From the NCBI RefSeq assembly GCF_000012505.1, contig NC_007513.1, positions 1,984,001 through 2,048,000 on the forward strand: a stretch of 64,000 nucleotides of DNA, given 5' to 3'. This DNA is from Synechococcus sp. CC9902 (GTDB taxonomy: Bacteria; Cyanobacteriota; Cyanobacteriia; PCC-6307; Cyanobiaceae). Under the pieces are notes generated by a model. That model made no database searches and was not told where the DNA came from. It was given only the letters and a program-made list of their open reading frames with translations. Both the position numbers and the translations under genes were made by a program. This document shows, one piece after another, positions 45,103 through 55,222 of this stretch; the first letter of the stretch is position 1; each line of letters opens with the position of its first letter.

Positions 45103-46884
45103 TCAAACTGACCAAATGGCTCCTTGCGAGACGTATCCCAACTCAGTAAATCCGACTGCATCTGCCTCTAACTCTGAATATCCATAGGCGCCGGTGTTGG
45201 GATTGAAATACCCAATGAATTGAACATCTCCTTGCATCGGCGCCAGCGCACGGAAGGCTTTAACAGGATCTGAATACCCACCGGCCTCCATGAGGTCGTT
45301 CGACAGTCGTTTTCCACGCACGATCCGACTCGTTCCAGTGGCATCGTGGGTTAAGGAAAAATAGTTTCGACCGCCATCCTTTTTAGACACATTGAAAAAG
45401 GAGCTGGGCATCGACACATATCCCCCATCCTCATCTGCCAGTAACGCGATGGTGTCACCCAAACTGCTGGAGTAGTGAGTATCAAAAGTAGAAATAGAAT
45501 CAGCACGCGTGACCACATTCTGACCAGTAATCACATCAGCTCGACTGGAAAGTCTGAGGTTCTTGGCACTCTTCTTCGGCTTTTCGTCGCCAAGAAAGCT
45601 CACACGAGCTCCACCGTATTCATAGGCAGATCCGATGATCTGTCCGTAAGGATCTCCAGCTCCAGTTGCACTGATCCAAAGTTGATAGCCCGTAGCATTT
45701 GCGATGCCACCATGGGCACGAAATGCAACGGGCAACTGCTGGAGATTCTCCGACAAATGAGGAATATCCATAGCGCCGGCGATGGTGTCGGTGTACTCGA
45801 CAACATTTCCGCCCATGTCGTACGCCAACCAAGGGGATGGACTATCAGAGCCACCAACATCTGTGACATTTGCATTTCCATAGGTCTTGCCCGCTGGCGC
45901 ATACCAAGGCTGCCAAAAAACACCTAAATCGTAGTTGGAGTAACCCTGATTCCTCGTAATTTTTGGATTAAGCTCTTCAATCTGAACGTCACCCGTATCA
46001 CTAACATTTATTTGAGCAAATGGGCTGTCAGCAGCTTCCCCCTTAGCTAGATCTTGATTTTTACCTTCCTGGGTGAACAGGGGAATCGGAGCCTCGTTGC
46101 TAACAGTTGGGAAATAGAAGTAGTTCGTGCCATTCCCCGTACCCTCACCCGCATAGTAAGCAGCCTTGATCCACTCATCCTGGGAAGGGAAAAACAGACC
46201 ATCGACATTCTGACGAGATAAAAATGCATAATTTGAATCGCTTAAATTATAGGAACCATTATCAATCGTCTCAGAAAATTTATAATAACGATCTGTCACA
46301 TCAACATCAAATCCGAGAGGACTCTTTCGCTTGAATTGCTTCTGTCCAACAGCCCCACCATTAACAAGGGAATTAATAAAGTACGCGAATTGAAATCCGT
46401 TGATCATCATCACTGGCTTTTCCGCCCAAACCGGATCAGCCACGGCATAGTGCCCACCATCATTGGCGTGGTCAACGTATAAAATTTGGCCCTGAAAATG
46501 ATTCACTAAAGGGTTATTTTTTTCATTCCAAAGTGAAACCTTGGTCCACGGCTGCTTTGGATTCTCACCCTCAGGATCAACAGCATTTAGAAATGCACAA
46601 TACTGAGCTGCGGTAATTTCAAACTGGCCAATATCATATTCATAGGGAACACCTCCAACGACCTGGTAGTTAAAGAGAAGTTCCGACGTTGTATCAATGG
46701 CAAGGGGTGCCACTGGCGAATTTATGGGGTCCGCTGGAATGGTTTCTTCTGAAGGAGGAACAAAGCCGCGAATCGCAACCCCTTCATTCCCCGCTTGATC
46801 AACGCCCGCAAAACTGAGCTTGATGTCGTAAGTCTTGTTCGCCTGGCTCCTCGAGCGTCGCTTTCTCTGGATGCTCACGAGCAC
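45103..46884 (-). CDS. formylglycine-generating-enzyme-like (SUMF1) protein, possibly truncated
   Basis: This is a 593-residue protein. YDIGQFEITAAQYCAFLNAV (about 83-102) and AYDMGGNVVEYTD (about 355) match the FGE/SUMF1-type fold, as in planctomycete and cyanobacterial surface proteins. The N-terminus is unusual: it starts at a GTG, only four codons after an in-frame TAG. It has no signal peptide and reads QRKRRSRSQANKTYDIKLSF, more like the middle of an Ig-type domain (GVDQAGNEG). The coding sequence is noticeably richer in A+T than its neighbours, suggesting transfer. Confidence 0.7.
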   Translation of the reverse strand: MLVSIQRKRRSRSQANKTYDIKLSFAGVDQAGNEGVAIRGFVPPSEETIPADPINSPVAPLAIDTTSELLFNYQVVGGVPYEYDIGQFEITAAQYCAFLNAVDPEGENPKQPWTKVSLWNEKNNPLVNHFQGQILYVDHANDGGHYAVADPVWAEKPVMMINGFQFAYFINSLVNGGAVGQKQFKRKSPLGFDVDVTDRYYKFSETIDNGSYNLSDSNYAFLSRQNVDGLFFPSQDEWIKAAYYAGEGTGNGTNYFYFPTVSNEAPIPLFTQEGKNQDLAKGEAADSPFAQINVSDTGDVQIEELNPKITRNQGYSNYDLGVFWQPWYAPAGKTYGNANVTDVGGSDSPSPWLAYDMGGNVVEYTDTIAGAMDIPHLSENLQQLPVAFRAHGGIANATGYQLWISATGAGDPYGQIIGSAYEYGGARVSFLGDEKPKKSAKNLRLSSRADVITGQNVVTRADSISTFDTHYSSSLGDTIALLADEDGGYVSMPSSFFNVSKKDGGRNYFSLTHDATGTSRIVRGKRLSNDLMEAGGYSDPVKAFRALAPMQGDVQFIGYFNPNTGAYGYSELEADAVGFTELGYVSQGAIWSV

Positions 46885-47007
46885 GTTGCATTTTTTCTAT
46901 TAAACCCTCTCCAAAAAGAAGGCCGCAAAAGCACAGAACTGATTCAGATCGGTGAATAGCAAATCAGCCAAATGCTTGAGCGAAGCAACTGATGGCGCCG
47001 AAGGGAA

Positions 47008-48000
47008 TCAATTCACTGGCTCGAGCTTGAGCAACCGAGCCGATAAACCACCGCGATCTACCTCGGCAAGAAGACACAACAACAGCAGAACCCGTGCTTT
47101 CTGCGGGTTAAGGCTGCCTGCGGACAGCAGCCCGAGCCGTTCATCATCGGAATGGCTTTGCACGGGGCCAGACCCGCAGCGGTTGGCCCGCAGCATCAGG
47201 GGCCGCTTCCCTGACCAAGCCTGAAGAGCAGAACGCTCAGCCGCCGACAGCTGACCCGCACCAGTGCCGGTGAACACCAGGCCCGGAACACGGGCGTTGA
47301 GACATGCGGTGAGCAAGAGCGGCTCTGGCTCCACAGAGCCGTAAACGATCGGCACCTGCGGCCATTGCTCGGGTAACGCGAGCCCTGCGAAGGGCACCTG
47401 CCAAGATCCGCTCGCCATTGGCAGATGAACGCCAAAGTCGTCCACTCGGCCCAAGGGCCCGCTGCCGGGACTCGCAAAGGCACCGACCCCCTGGGTTGCA
47501 GCCTTGGTGACGCGCTGGGCTCCATGGATCTGGCCATCCATCACCACCAACACGCCATAGCCGCGGGCTACTGGGCTCAAGGCCACTTGCACGGCCTGCA
47601 ACAGATTCAACGGCCCATCGGCACTGAGAGCGGTGGCCGGCCGCATCGCTCCCACCAGCACAACGGGGCGGGGATCGTCGATCAACAGCTGCAGCAACCA
47701 AGCGGTTTCCTCCAGCGTGTTCGTGCCATGGGTGATCACCATCCCGACCAACTCGGGGTCTGCTGCAAAGGCATCCCGAATGCGCGCCACCAGCGCGCGC
47801 CAGTGCTCAAACAGCAGGTCGGCGCTGTCGACATTGGCGACCTGCTCCACCGTGATCGTCGCCAGGTCCTGCAGCTGCGGCACCGCTGCAAGCAGGGCGT
47901 CACCCCCGAGCACGCCAGCGGTGTAATCATTCAGCGTTGCACTGTCGTCTGCACAGCCGGCGATGGTGCCGCCGGTGGCCAGCAGCAGCAAGCGGTTCAT
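47008..48000 (-). CDS. L-asparaginase
   Basis: This 330-residue asparaginase hydrolyses asparagine to aspartate. LLLATGGTIAGCADDSATLN (first Thr), MVITHGTNTLEETAWLL (second Thr and Asp) and VLVGAMRPATALSADGPLNL are the two active-site blocks. No signal peptide is seen, so it should be cytoplasmic. The ATG at 48000 overlaps the hisC stop by four bases (ATGA). Upstream in-frame codons up to 48072 lie inside hisC and are rejected. Confidence 0.92.
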   Translation of the reverse strand: MNRLLLLATGGTIAGCADDSATLNDYTAGVLGGDALLAAVPQLQDLATITVEQVANVDSADLLFEHWRALVARIRDAFAADPELVGMVITHGTNTLEETAWLLQLLIDDPRPVVLVGAMRPATALSADGPLNLLQAVQVALSPVARGYGVLVVMDGQIHGAQRVTKAATQGVGAFASPGSGPLGRVDDFGVHLPMASGSWQVPFAGLALPEQWPQVPIVYGSVEPEPLLLTACLNARVPGLVFTGTGAGQLSAAERSALQAWSGKRPLMLRANRCGSGPVQSHSDDERLGLLSAGSLNPQKARVLLLLCLLAEVDRGGLSARLLKLEPVN

Positions 48001-49100
48001 TGCTCCAGGAGGAGGAACGCCTCCATGAAGCGCTGCATCTGGCTGGTGGTGCCGATGCTTACCCGAAAACATCCATCAATCAAGGGCTTACCCGCCATCG
48101 AGCGCACCAAGATGCCCGCCTCGCGCAACGCCGCATCCACCTCAGCCACCGGGCGTTGAGGCCAGATCAGCAGATAGTTGCCGCCATCGCAGTGGTGGCG
48201 CACCCCCGCGTCCCGCAGCGCCTGCAGGGTCCAATCACGAGCCCGCAGCACTTCAGCCACATAAGCATCCACATACGACTGATCAGCCAAGGCAGCAAAC
48301 GCCGCGGCCACGGCAACGCTGTTGACGTCGTAGGGCCCCGTGACGCGGCTCACCCGATCGACCACATCGGCGTGGCCGATGGCAAAGCCAATACGCAAAC
48401 CCGCCAAACCGGCCGTTTTGGCCAGGGACCGAAACACCAGCAGGTTTGGTGTGGCCGTGAAATCAGCGCTCGGCAACACGCTGTCTCCGGTGAAGGCCTC
48501 GTAGAGCTCGTCCACCACCACCAGGGTTCCCGGCGCTGAGGCCGCCAAGGCGATCACCTCGTCTGCCGCCAAACGCGTACCGGTGGGGTTGTTGGGATTG
48601 CAGATCAACAGCAACCGGGGCGAGTGGGCCGCCAACGCCTCCTGAATAGCCGCCAGGGGAAAGTCGAACGTCTCACCTTGATAAGGAATCGCCTCGATCG
48701 TCATGCCCTGCATCCCGGCACAGGGGCTGTAATAACCAAAGGTGGGCGCTGTGGTTAGCAACGTCTCACCGGCATCGCCATAGGCCTGGAACACCGCATG
48801 GATGGCGGCATCAACGCCGTTGAACAGGCCAATCTGATCAGGATTCAATCCCGGCCTACAGCCGGTTTCCACCAGGTTCTGGATCAACGCTTCCCGCAGG
48901 CCGTCGTACTCCGGATAAACGGCAATCTCCTCGGTGCTGAAGTTGCGCAATGCTTGGGCCACCAGGGGGCTGGGGCCGATCGTGTTCTCGTTGAAATCCA
49001 GCCGTAGAAGTTGCCGCCGCCCTTCCAACGGAGCGCTGTAAGCCCGCAGCTGCTCGACAGCCGCACGAGCTGGAGGCGGAGCAGAGCTGTTGGGGTTCAC
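47997..49100 (-). CDS. hisC: histidinol-phosphate aminotransferase
   Basis: This is a 367-residue PLP aminotransferase. QLLRLDFNENTIGPSP (about 32), ICNPNNPTGTRLAADEVIAL, VVVDELYEAFTG and FRSLAKTAGLAGLRIGFAIG (PLP Lys) place it in the HisC group. It makes histidinol phosphate with glutamate. The start is a GTG at 49100. The asparaginase downstream overlaps by four bases; argS is 97 nt upstream. Confidence 0.93.
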   Translation of the reverse strand: MNPNSSAPPPARAAVEQLRAYSAPLEGRRQLLRLDFNENTIGPSPLVAQALRNFSTEEIAVYPEYDGLREALIQNLVETGCRPGLNPDQIGLFNGVDAAIHAVFQAYGDAGETLLTTAPTFGYYSPCAGMQGMTIEAIPYQGETFDFPLAAIQEALAAHSPRLLLICNPNNPTGTRLAADEVIALAASAPGTLVVVDELYEAFTGDSVLPSADFTATPNLLVFRSLAKTAGLAGLRIGFAIGHADVVDRVSRVTGPYDVNSVAVAAAFAALADQSYVDAYVAEVLRARDWTLQALRDAGVRHHCDGGNYLLIWPQRPVAEVDAALREAGILVRSMAGKPLIDGCFRVSIGTTSQMQRFMEAFLLLEQ

Positions 49101-49197
49101 AAGTCCTTGGCTTTCGGATCAAAGTCTGGCAGGACTGTCTTGAAAAGGCCGAGTTGCCACTTGGACAGCAACTGAGGCTGCTCCGACAGGCCTTGCA

Positions 49198-50970
49198 TCA
49201 CATTCGCTCCAAGGTTGGAATCCCCAAAAGAGCCAAACCACAACGCAACGTATCTGCCGTATGTCGGCAGAGGGCCAAGCGAGATGACAACGCTTCTGGT
49301 TCCGCTTTGAGCACAGGAACCTGGTCGTAGAAACGGTTGAACACCTGACTGAGTTCAAATAAGTAGCTGCAGAGGCGATTGGGTAAGAGCTCGTCTTCCA
49401 CCTCGACAATCACCCGATCAAATTTGAGTAGCTCCCGCACCAAAGCCCACTCTTGGGGTTCGCTGAACTGCAAGGCAGCATTGGACACGCCGAGATCTCC
49501 GCCCTTGCGAGCAATACCAGCAATACGGACGACGGCGTACAACAAGTAAGGCGCCGTGTTGCCCTGCAGGGCCAGCATTCGATCGAAGGAAAATTGATAG
49601 TTGGTCAGACGGTTTTGGCTGAGGTCGGCGTACTTGACAGCCGCCAGGCCAACGGTGGTGGCCACATGGGAGATGAACGCATCGGACTCCGTGCGCTCCT
49701 CCTCCTGCAGGCGAGACCGCAGATCCTGTTCCGACCGCTCCACCGCCTCATCCAATAGATCGCGAAGCCGCACGGTGTCGCCGGCGCGGGTCTTGAGCTT
49801 TTTGCCATCTTCCCCTTGGACCAGCCCAAAGGGCACATGCTCAAGACGGGCCCCGTCGGGAATCCAGCCCGCCCGTTCAGCCACCTGAAACACCCCAGCA
49901 AAGTGGTTGGCCTGGCCTGCATCGGTTACATAGATCACCCGTTGCGCCGCATCCCCAGTTGGCGGGGATGCAAACCGAAAACGAATGGCAGCGAGATCCG
50001 TGGTGGCGTAATTAAAACCACCATCACGCTTCTGCACAATCACAGGCAACGGATTGCCGTCTTTGCCGGTCACGCCCTCAAGGAATACGCACTGGGCGCC
50101 GTCGTCGGTCACCAGCAAGTCGACCGCTTTCAGCCCGTCCAGCACCGCAGGCAAATAGGGGTTGTAGAACGATTCGCCTCGCTCAGTCAGGCGAATATCA
50201 AGCCGGTCGTACAGCTTCTGAAACTCACGACGGGATTGGTCGCACAGCAGGCCCCATGCCTTGAGCGACACCGGATCCCCACCCTGCAACTTCACCACCT
50301 CATCGCGGGAGGTGGCCTGAAAATCATCGTCATCATCAAAGCGTTTTTTCGCTTCTCGATAAAACGCGACAAGGTCTCCTAAATCCACCGCATCGGCGGT
50401 GTCCAAGGTTTCTGGTGCCACCTGCTTGAGGTGCGTAATCAGCATCCCGAACTGAGTGCCCCAGTCCCCCACGTGATTCAGCCGCAGCACGGAATGACCG
50501 CGAAACTCCAGTACCCGCGCCAAGGAGTCGCCAATGATCGTGGAGCGCAAGTGCCCCACATGCATCTCCTTGGCAATATTGGGGCTCGAAAAATCCACCA
50601 CAACCGGCGCCACGTCTTCGACAACGGGAACCCCAAGACGATCGGTCCCTAAGCGTGCGGCAAGTTCCTCCGCCAGCCGCTCCGGGCGGATGGTGAGGTT
50701 AATAAAGCCTGGACCTGCGATTTGAGGCGCCAAACAAAGCGCATTGAACGCCTCATCGCCGCTGAGCTGGTCAACAATCGCCGTCGCAATTTGACGCGGC
50801 GGCTGCTTCAAAGGTTTGGCCAACGGAAGCGCACCGTTGGCCTGAAAATCGCCAAACTCCGGTTTGCTCGCCGCTGCGAGTTGCGGATCCAACGTGGCCT
50901 CCGCATCCGGAAACGCCCGTTGCATCGCTGCCCGCAGCTGGGCGTCCAAGGTCTGGGACAGGCTGAGCAT
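49198..50970 (-). CDS. argS: arginyl-tRNA synthetase
   Basis: ArgS (590 residues) charges tRNA-Arg. [20 protein letters not shown] (about 129) has the HIGH-type motif. [20 protein letters not shown] (about 376) is the KMSKS-equivalent. The N-terminal Add-1 domain and the C-terminal anticodon domain ([11 protein letters not shown] onwards) are complete. The ATG at 50970 is used. The Arg tRNA in this window (14.8 kb) is not linked. Confidence 0.97.
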
Positions 50971-51046
50971 GTTCAGTGCAGGGCCGGAAGGATCCGGCTC
51001 TGATCATCCCCTGCCGTCGATCGCCATCCACTTATCACCGGCTGTT

Positions 51047-51886
51047 TCAACTGAAGCGCATGCTCAGATCCAGCCAGCGACTGCGGGTCATCGGGGCACT
51101 GGTCGAGATTAGGTCGATCCCAGTGGTTGCATAGGCACTGAGTTGTTCGGGCTGCACTCCGGACGCCTCCAGCACAACACCACCAGGAGCCAGCTGGCGC
51201 AAGCGCGGCACCAACGCCTGCAGTTGCTCGGGGCTGAACTCATCCAGCAACACCCCATCGGCCCCTGCTTGCACCGCTTCACAGGCCTGATCACCGGTTT
51301 CCGCCTCCACAATCACGCGGCATGGCCAGGGGGCCTGATGACGAACCACGTCGATGGCTGCGGTGATGCCCCCAGCCCAGGCCAGGTGGTTTTCTTTGAG
51401 CATCGCCGCATCATCCAAGCCCATGCGGTGGTTGATGCCACCACCACAACGCACGGCATATTTTTCGAATAAGCGCAGCCCTGGTGTGGTCTTTCGCGTA
51501 TCGGCCAATCGAACCCCAGTGCCGTCCAACTGCGCCACCAACTCGCCGGTCGCCGTTGCGATCCCAGAAAGGCGCATCGCCAGGTTGAGGGCTGTGCGCT
51601 CCCCGGCCACAAGCGCTGTGGCTGGGCCCTCAAGCTCCAGCAGGCGCTGCCCTGACTGCACGGGCTCCCCGTCGGCCACCAGCAACTGAACCTTGCAGGC
51701 GGGATCTAAGCGTTCGAACAACGTCTGCACTAACGGACCACCACAGAAGCGGCCCGACTGTTTCGCCAGCCAATGCGCCGCCGCGTGCTGCCCCTGCAGA
51801 GCAATGGCTGTTAGATCGCCGCGGCCGATGTCCTCATCCAACCAACGATCCAAAGCACGGCTGATTGCCGGGGCCTGCCAGTCCAC
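51047..51886 (-). CDS. nadC: nicotinate-nucleotide pyrophosphorylase
   Basis: NadC decarboxylates quinolinate to NaMN. RWLDEDIGRGDLTAIALQGQ, the ALNLAMRLSGIATATGELVA block, RLADTRKTTPGLRLFEKYAV and HRMGLDDAAMLKENHLAWAG are all typical, and 279 residues is normal. It starts with GTG at 51886. It is on the same strand as mnmE (25 nt upstream) and argS (76 nt downstream). Confidence 0.96.
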   Translation of the reverse strand: MDWQAPAISRALDRWLDEDIGRGDLTAIALQGQHAAAHWLAKQSGRFCGGPLVQTLFERLDPACKVQLLVADGEPVQSGQRLLELEGPATALVAGERTALNLAMRLSGIATATGELVAQLDGTGVRLADTRKTTPGLRLFEKYAVRCGGGINHRMGLDDAAMLKENHLAWAGGITAAIDVVRHQAPWPCRVIVEAETGDQACEAVQAGADGVLLDEFSPEQLQALVPRLRQLAPGGVVLEASGVQPEQLSAYATTGIDLISTSAPMTRSRWLDLSMRFS

Positions 51887-51911
51887 AGCTCAACACGTCG
51901 GGCCCTTGAGC

Positions 51912-53267
51912 CTATTTCCCGATACAAAAACGGGAGAAAACACGCTCTAAAACAGCCTCCGTGAGCTCTTCTCCCGTGATTTCACCAAGGCCACGGATCG
52001 CCTCCCGCAGATCAATGGTCCAGAAATCCCAAGGCAATTGCTGCTGCGCCACCTCGTGACTGCGCTCCAATGCCGCTGCAGCCACGGAAGCTAAATCGCG
52101 CTGGCGGGTATTCAACGACAGCACAATTCCAGCCGCATCCCCTGCACCACAACGCTCGAGCAACACCTGCACGAAGGCGTCTTCGCCCGCTCCATTGAGG
52201 GCTGAGAACTGCACATCCACCAGCCCCGGCAACGGCGGACCGTCGAGATCAGATTTATTCGCAACAACAACGCGGGGAACATCGTTGGGAATACGGGCCA
52301 ACAACTGGGCGTCGGTCTCGGTCCAGCCGGCGTGACCATCCACGATCAGCACCACGACATCAGCCGAGATCAACGCTTCCTCACTGCGCGCGATCCCGAG
52401 CTGTTCCACGGCATCATTCGTTGCACGAATCCCAGCCGTATCCATCAGCGTGATCGGCACCCCATCCAGCACGATTTCACTCTCCAACAAATCGCGCGTG
52501 GTGCCTGGCAGTTCGGTCACGATCGCCCGCTCCCGACGGCTGAGGCGATTCAACAACGAACTTTTCCCAACGTTGGGGCGACCCACCAATGCCACCCGCA
52601 GGCCATGCCGGAGGGCATCGCCTCGCTCCCCATCCGCCACCAAAGCCAACAACTCAACTCGGACCGCTTGCAGTTCGTTCAACAAGGCAGTTCCGTCGAG
52701 CGGCGGCAGATCGTCCTCAAAATCAACCCGTGCCTCGAGCTCCGTGAGCTGGTCCAACAACCGCTCCCGTAGCACCGTGATTCGAGCCTGAATCCCACCG
52801 TCCAGTCCGGCCATCGCGAGATCGGCAGCCCGCCGACTTCGTGCCGACACCAACTCACTCACCGCTTCCGCCTGGGTGAGGTCGAGCCGCCCATTCAGCA
52901 CCGCCCGCTGGCTGAACTCTCCCGGCAGAGCCCTCCGCACCCCAGGGTGCTCCAGAACCCTCTCCAACACCTGCTGCACAGCCATTACTCCGCCATGGCA
53001 ATGGATCTCCACCACGTCTTCCCCAGTGAAACTGCGGGGGGCGCGCATCAATAACAGCAGCACCTCATCCAACCGACGTTGGCCGTCAACCGCCATCACA
53101 TGGCCATAGAGGATCCGATGGCTACCCCACTCCTGATGACCGGGGCACTGCACAACCGCCTGAGCAACCTGCTCAGCCACAGGCCCCGACAACCGGATCA
53201 CAGCGATGCCTCCCTGGCCAGGAGCCACAGCCGTGGCAACCGCCGCAATGGTGTCGAGAGGAGGCAC
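51912..53267 (-). CDS. mnmE: tRNA modification GTPase MnmE
   Basis: MnmE (TrmE) with MnmG makes the carboxymethylaminomethyl modification at wobble U34. The N-terminal domain has DTIAAVATAVAPGQGGIAVI. The GTPase domain shows G1 GRPNVGKSSLLNRLS (about 223), DTAG (about 270) and NKSD (about 334). The C-terminus ends FCIGK with the essential Cys. The start is GTG 53267 and the length of 451 residues is normal. It is divergent from the DUF2062 gene (56 nt). Confidence 0.97.
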   Translation of the reverse strand: MPPLDTIAAVATAVAPGQGGIAVIRLSGPVAEQVAQAVVQCPGHQEWGSHRILYGHVMAVDGQRRLDEVLLLLMRAPRSFTGEDVVEIHCHGGVMAVQQVLERVLEHPGVRRALPGEFSQRAVLNGRLDLTQAEAVSELVSARSRRAADLAMAGLDGGIQARITVLRERLLDQLTELEARVDFEDDLPPLDGTALLNELQAVRVELLALVADGERGDALRHGLRVALVGRPNVGKSSLLNRLSRRERAIVTELPGTTRDLLESEIVLDGVPITLMDTAGIRATNDAVEQLGIARSEEALISADVVVLIVDGHAGWTETDAQLLARIPNDVPRVVVANKSDLDGPPLPGLVDVQFSALNGAGEDAFVQVLLERCGAGDAAGIVLSLNTRQRDLASVAAAALERSHEVAQQQLPWDFWTIDLREAIRGLGEITGEELTEAVLERVFSRFCIGK

Positions 53268-53323
53268 AGCAAAGGCAAGGTGTGTAGCTCCATACCTAAG
53301 ATCCGAACCTCTTTGTCTGGCAA

Positions 53324-53818
53324 GTGCTGATGCGCCGGCTGCTGCGAGTCAGTCGCCACCGACTCCGACGGAGTCTTCAATGGCTTTGGGCGCAAGAGGG
53401 AACTCCTGGACAGCGCGCCCGCGGCCTGGCTGCAGGGGTGTTTTGCGGTTGCTTCCCCTTTTTCGGCTTGCAAATCGTGGTGAGCGTTGGCGTCGCATCG
53501 TTGTTAAAGGGCAACCATTTGCTGGCCGCTGCCGGAACACTGGTGAGCAATCCACTCACCTATCTCCCGCTGTACTGGTTCAACTATTTGGTGGGAGATC
53601 AACTGCTAGGGCCAAGCGCTGGCGCAGATACTCTCAGCTCGATCAACCGCAGCAACCTCTGGCTCCAGGGCTGGGGCTTCACCCAACGCATTTTGCTGGG
53701 TTCGAGTCTGGTGGGTTTGATCTTTGCGGTCGTGAGTGGCCTTGTGGCCTACAAACTCTTTCAGCGCCGTAGCGCTCAGCCACCCCGCCCCATCACGGTG
53801 TCCAACCAGGCGCCATAG
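53324..53818 (+). CDS. DUF2062 family membrane protein
   Basis: This 164-residue protein has the DUF2062 signature GLAAGVFCGCFPFFGLQIVV followed by SNPLTYLPLYWFNYLVGDQL (about 75-94). Two or three helices and a basic tail complete it. Members are of unknown function; some sit next to glycosyltransferases. GTG 53324 is the earliest start, ATG 53330 an alternative. It overlaps the convergent selO gene by 43 nt. Confidence 0.88.
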   Translation: MLMRRLLRVSRHRLRRSLQWLWAQEGTPGQRARGLAAGVFCGCFPFFGLQIVVSVGVASLLKGNHLLAAAGTLVSNPLTYLPLYWFNYLVGDQLLGPSAGADTLSSINRSNLWLQGWGFTQRILLGSSLVGLIFAVVSGLVAYKLFQRRSAQPPRPITVSNQAP

Positions 53819-55212
53819 GGCGCCCAATCGTCGTGCTGATCAATGGCCTCCCACAGGGTTTCAATCAACGGCCGCGTGGGAGGACGCAACAGATTCCAAC
53901 GCTGCAAACGCTGCATCACATCCGCTGCCGAGCGTTGTTCGATCCACCAGACATCCCGCCAGGACTGCCAGACATCCCGAGGCGGCTCAGGCGCGTCAAG
54001 AACAAATGGCTTTAAAGCTTCCGCTTCCTCCGGTAGTCCATGCTCAACGACAGATCGACACAACGACGCAAAAAAGTCGCCGTACCCCACCGGCCAAGCC
54101 GCTAGTAAAGCCAAGGCATGGCGCACGACCGCATCATCACCGGCATCGGGCAAGCCCAACCGACGCCGCATCCGGGCGCAGTAGTGCTGGCTGTAGATCT
54201 CTGCGAATCGATCGAGCCGTTCCTCCATCGCCTCCCGGGGGAGCAGCAAGGCGAGGGGCTCTTGCAACATTTGCAGATTCTTCCGACAAATTGCAGGCTG
54301 ACGACCGTAGGCATACAAGCCGGTCTGGTCGAAATAAGCCGCGGTAAAAGAAGGGTCCCAACGGTCGAGAAAAGCAAACGGCCCGTAGTCGAAGCTTTCG
54401 CCAACCAACGACATGTTGTCGGTGTTGAGCACCCCATGGACGAAGCCCGCCGCCATCCACTCAGCCGCCAAACGCGCCACCCGCTCGACAAGTTCGCCGT
54501 AAAAAGCCAAGAGTTGACGTTGCATGGCCCCACGGTCGCCATCGGCAGCGGGATGGGCTGCCGCAATCACGGGGTAATAGACAGCCACAACGTGGCGCAG
54601 CAATCGCTCCAAACCACGGGCATCGCGGAGATACAAAAGACGTTCGCAAGTACCAAAACGCAAGTGCGTGCGCGCGATGCGCACCATCACCGCACTTCGA
54701 GTGGGCGAAGGCTCATCGCTGCGATACAGATCCTCTCCGGTTTCGATCAACGACAGAGTTCGACTCGTTGTGACGCCAAGTGCCTGCAAGGCTTCCGAGG
54801 CGATCACCTCCCGAACACCTCCTTTCAAGGTGAGTCGTCCATCACCAGCACGACTCCATGGCGTCGTTCCTGAGCCCTTGGTTCCAAGGTCCTGAAGGTC
54901 GCCATGGCGGTCGCGCAGCTGCCCGTAGAGGAAACCTCGGCCATCGCCAAGTTGGGGGTTGTAGTTCCCAAACTGATAGCCGTGATAACGCAGCGCCAAA
55001 AAAGGCACCCGGCCTTCAAAGCGTCCGAAGGCCTCCTCCAGATCGGCATCCGACACCTGCTGGGCATTCATTCCCAACTGATGCAGCACAACGTTGTTCC
55101 GGAAGCGCAGTTGCGTGCGCGGAAACTTTGCGGCCTCCACCACATCCCAATACGCCGCACCCAAGGATTCAATCGAAACCTCGAATGGCAACGCCAGTAA
55201 GAGGTTGGTCAA
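53776..55212 (-). CDS. selO: protein adenylyltransferase SelO
   Basis: This YdiU/SelO pseudokinase AMPylates proteins on Ser/Thr/Tyr. YQFGNYNPQLGDGRGFLYGQ and LGTKGSGTTPWSRAGDGRLT are the nucleotide-binding part, followed by VHGVLNTDNMSLVGESFDYG with catalytic Asp/Asn. It has 478 residues with no terminal Sec, like most bacterial SelO. The start is a TTG at 55212, 10 nt downstream of rsh. The 3' end overlaps DUF2062 by 43 nt. Confidence 0.94.
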   Translation of the reverse strand: MTNLLLALPFEVSIESLGAAYWDVVEAAKFPRTQLRFRNNVVLHQLGMNAQQVSDADLEEAFGRFEGRVPFLALRYHGYQFGNYNPQLGDGRGFLYGQLRDRHGDLQDLGTKGSGTTPWSRAGDGRLTLKGGVREVIASEALQALGVTTSRTLSLIETGEDLYRSDEPSPTRSAVMVRIARTHLRFGTCERLLYLRDARGLERLLRHVVAVYYPVIAAAHPAADGDRGAMQRQLLAFYGELVERVARLAAEWMAAGFVHGVLNTDNMSLVGESFDYGPFAFLDRWDPSFTAAYFDQTGLYAYGRQPAICRKNLQMLQEPLALLLPREAMEERLDRFAEIYSQHYCARMRRRLGLPDAGDDAVVRHALALLAAWPVGYGDFFASLCRSVVEHGLPEEAEALKPFVLDAPEPPRDVWQSWRDVWWIEQRSAADVMQRLQRWNLLRPPTRPLIETLWEAIDQHDDWAPYGAWLDTVMGRGG

Positions 55213-55222
55213 GCCAAAATCC

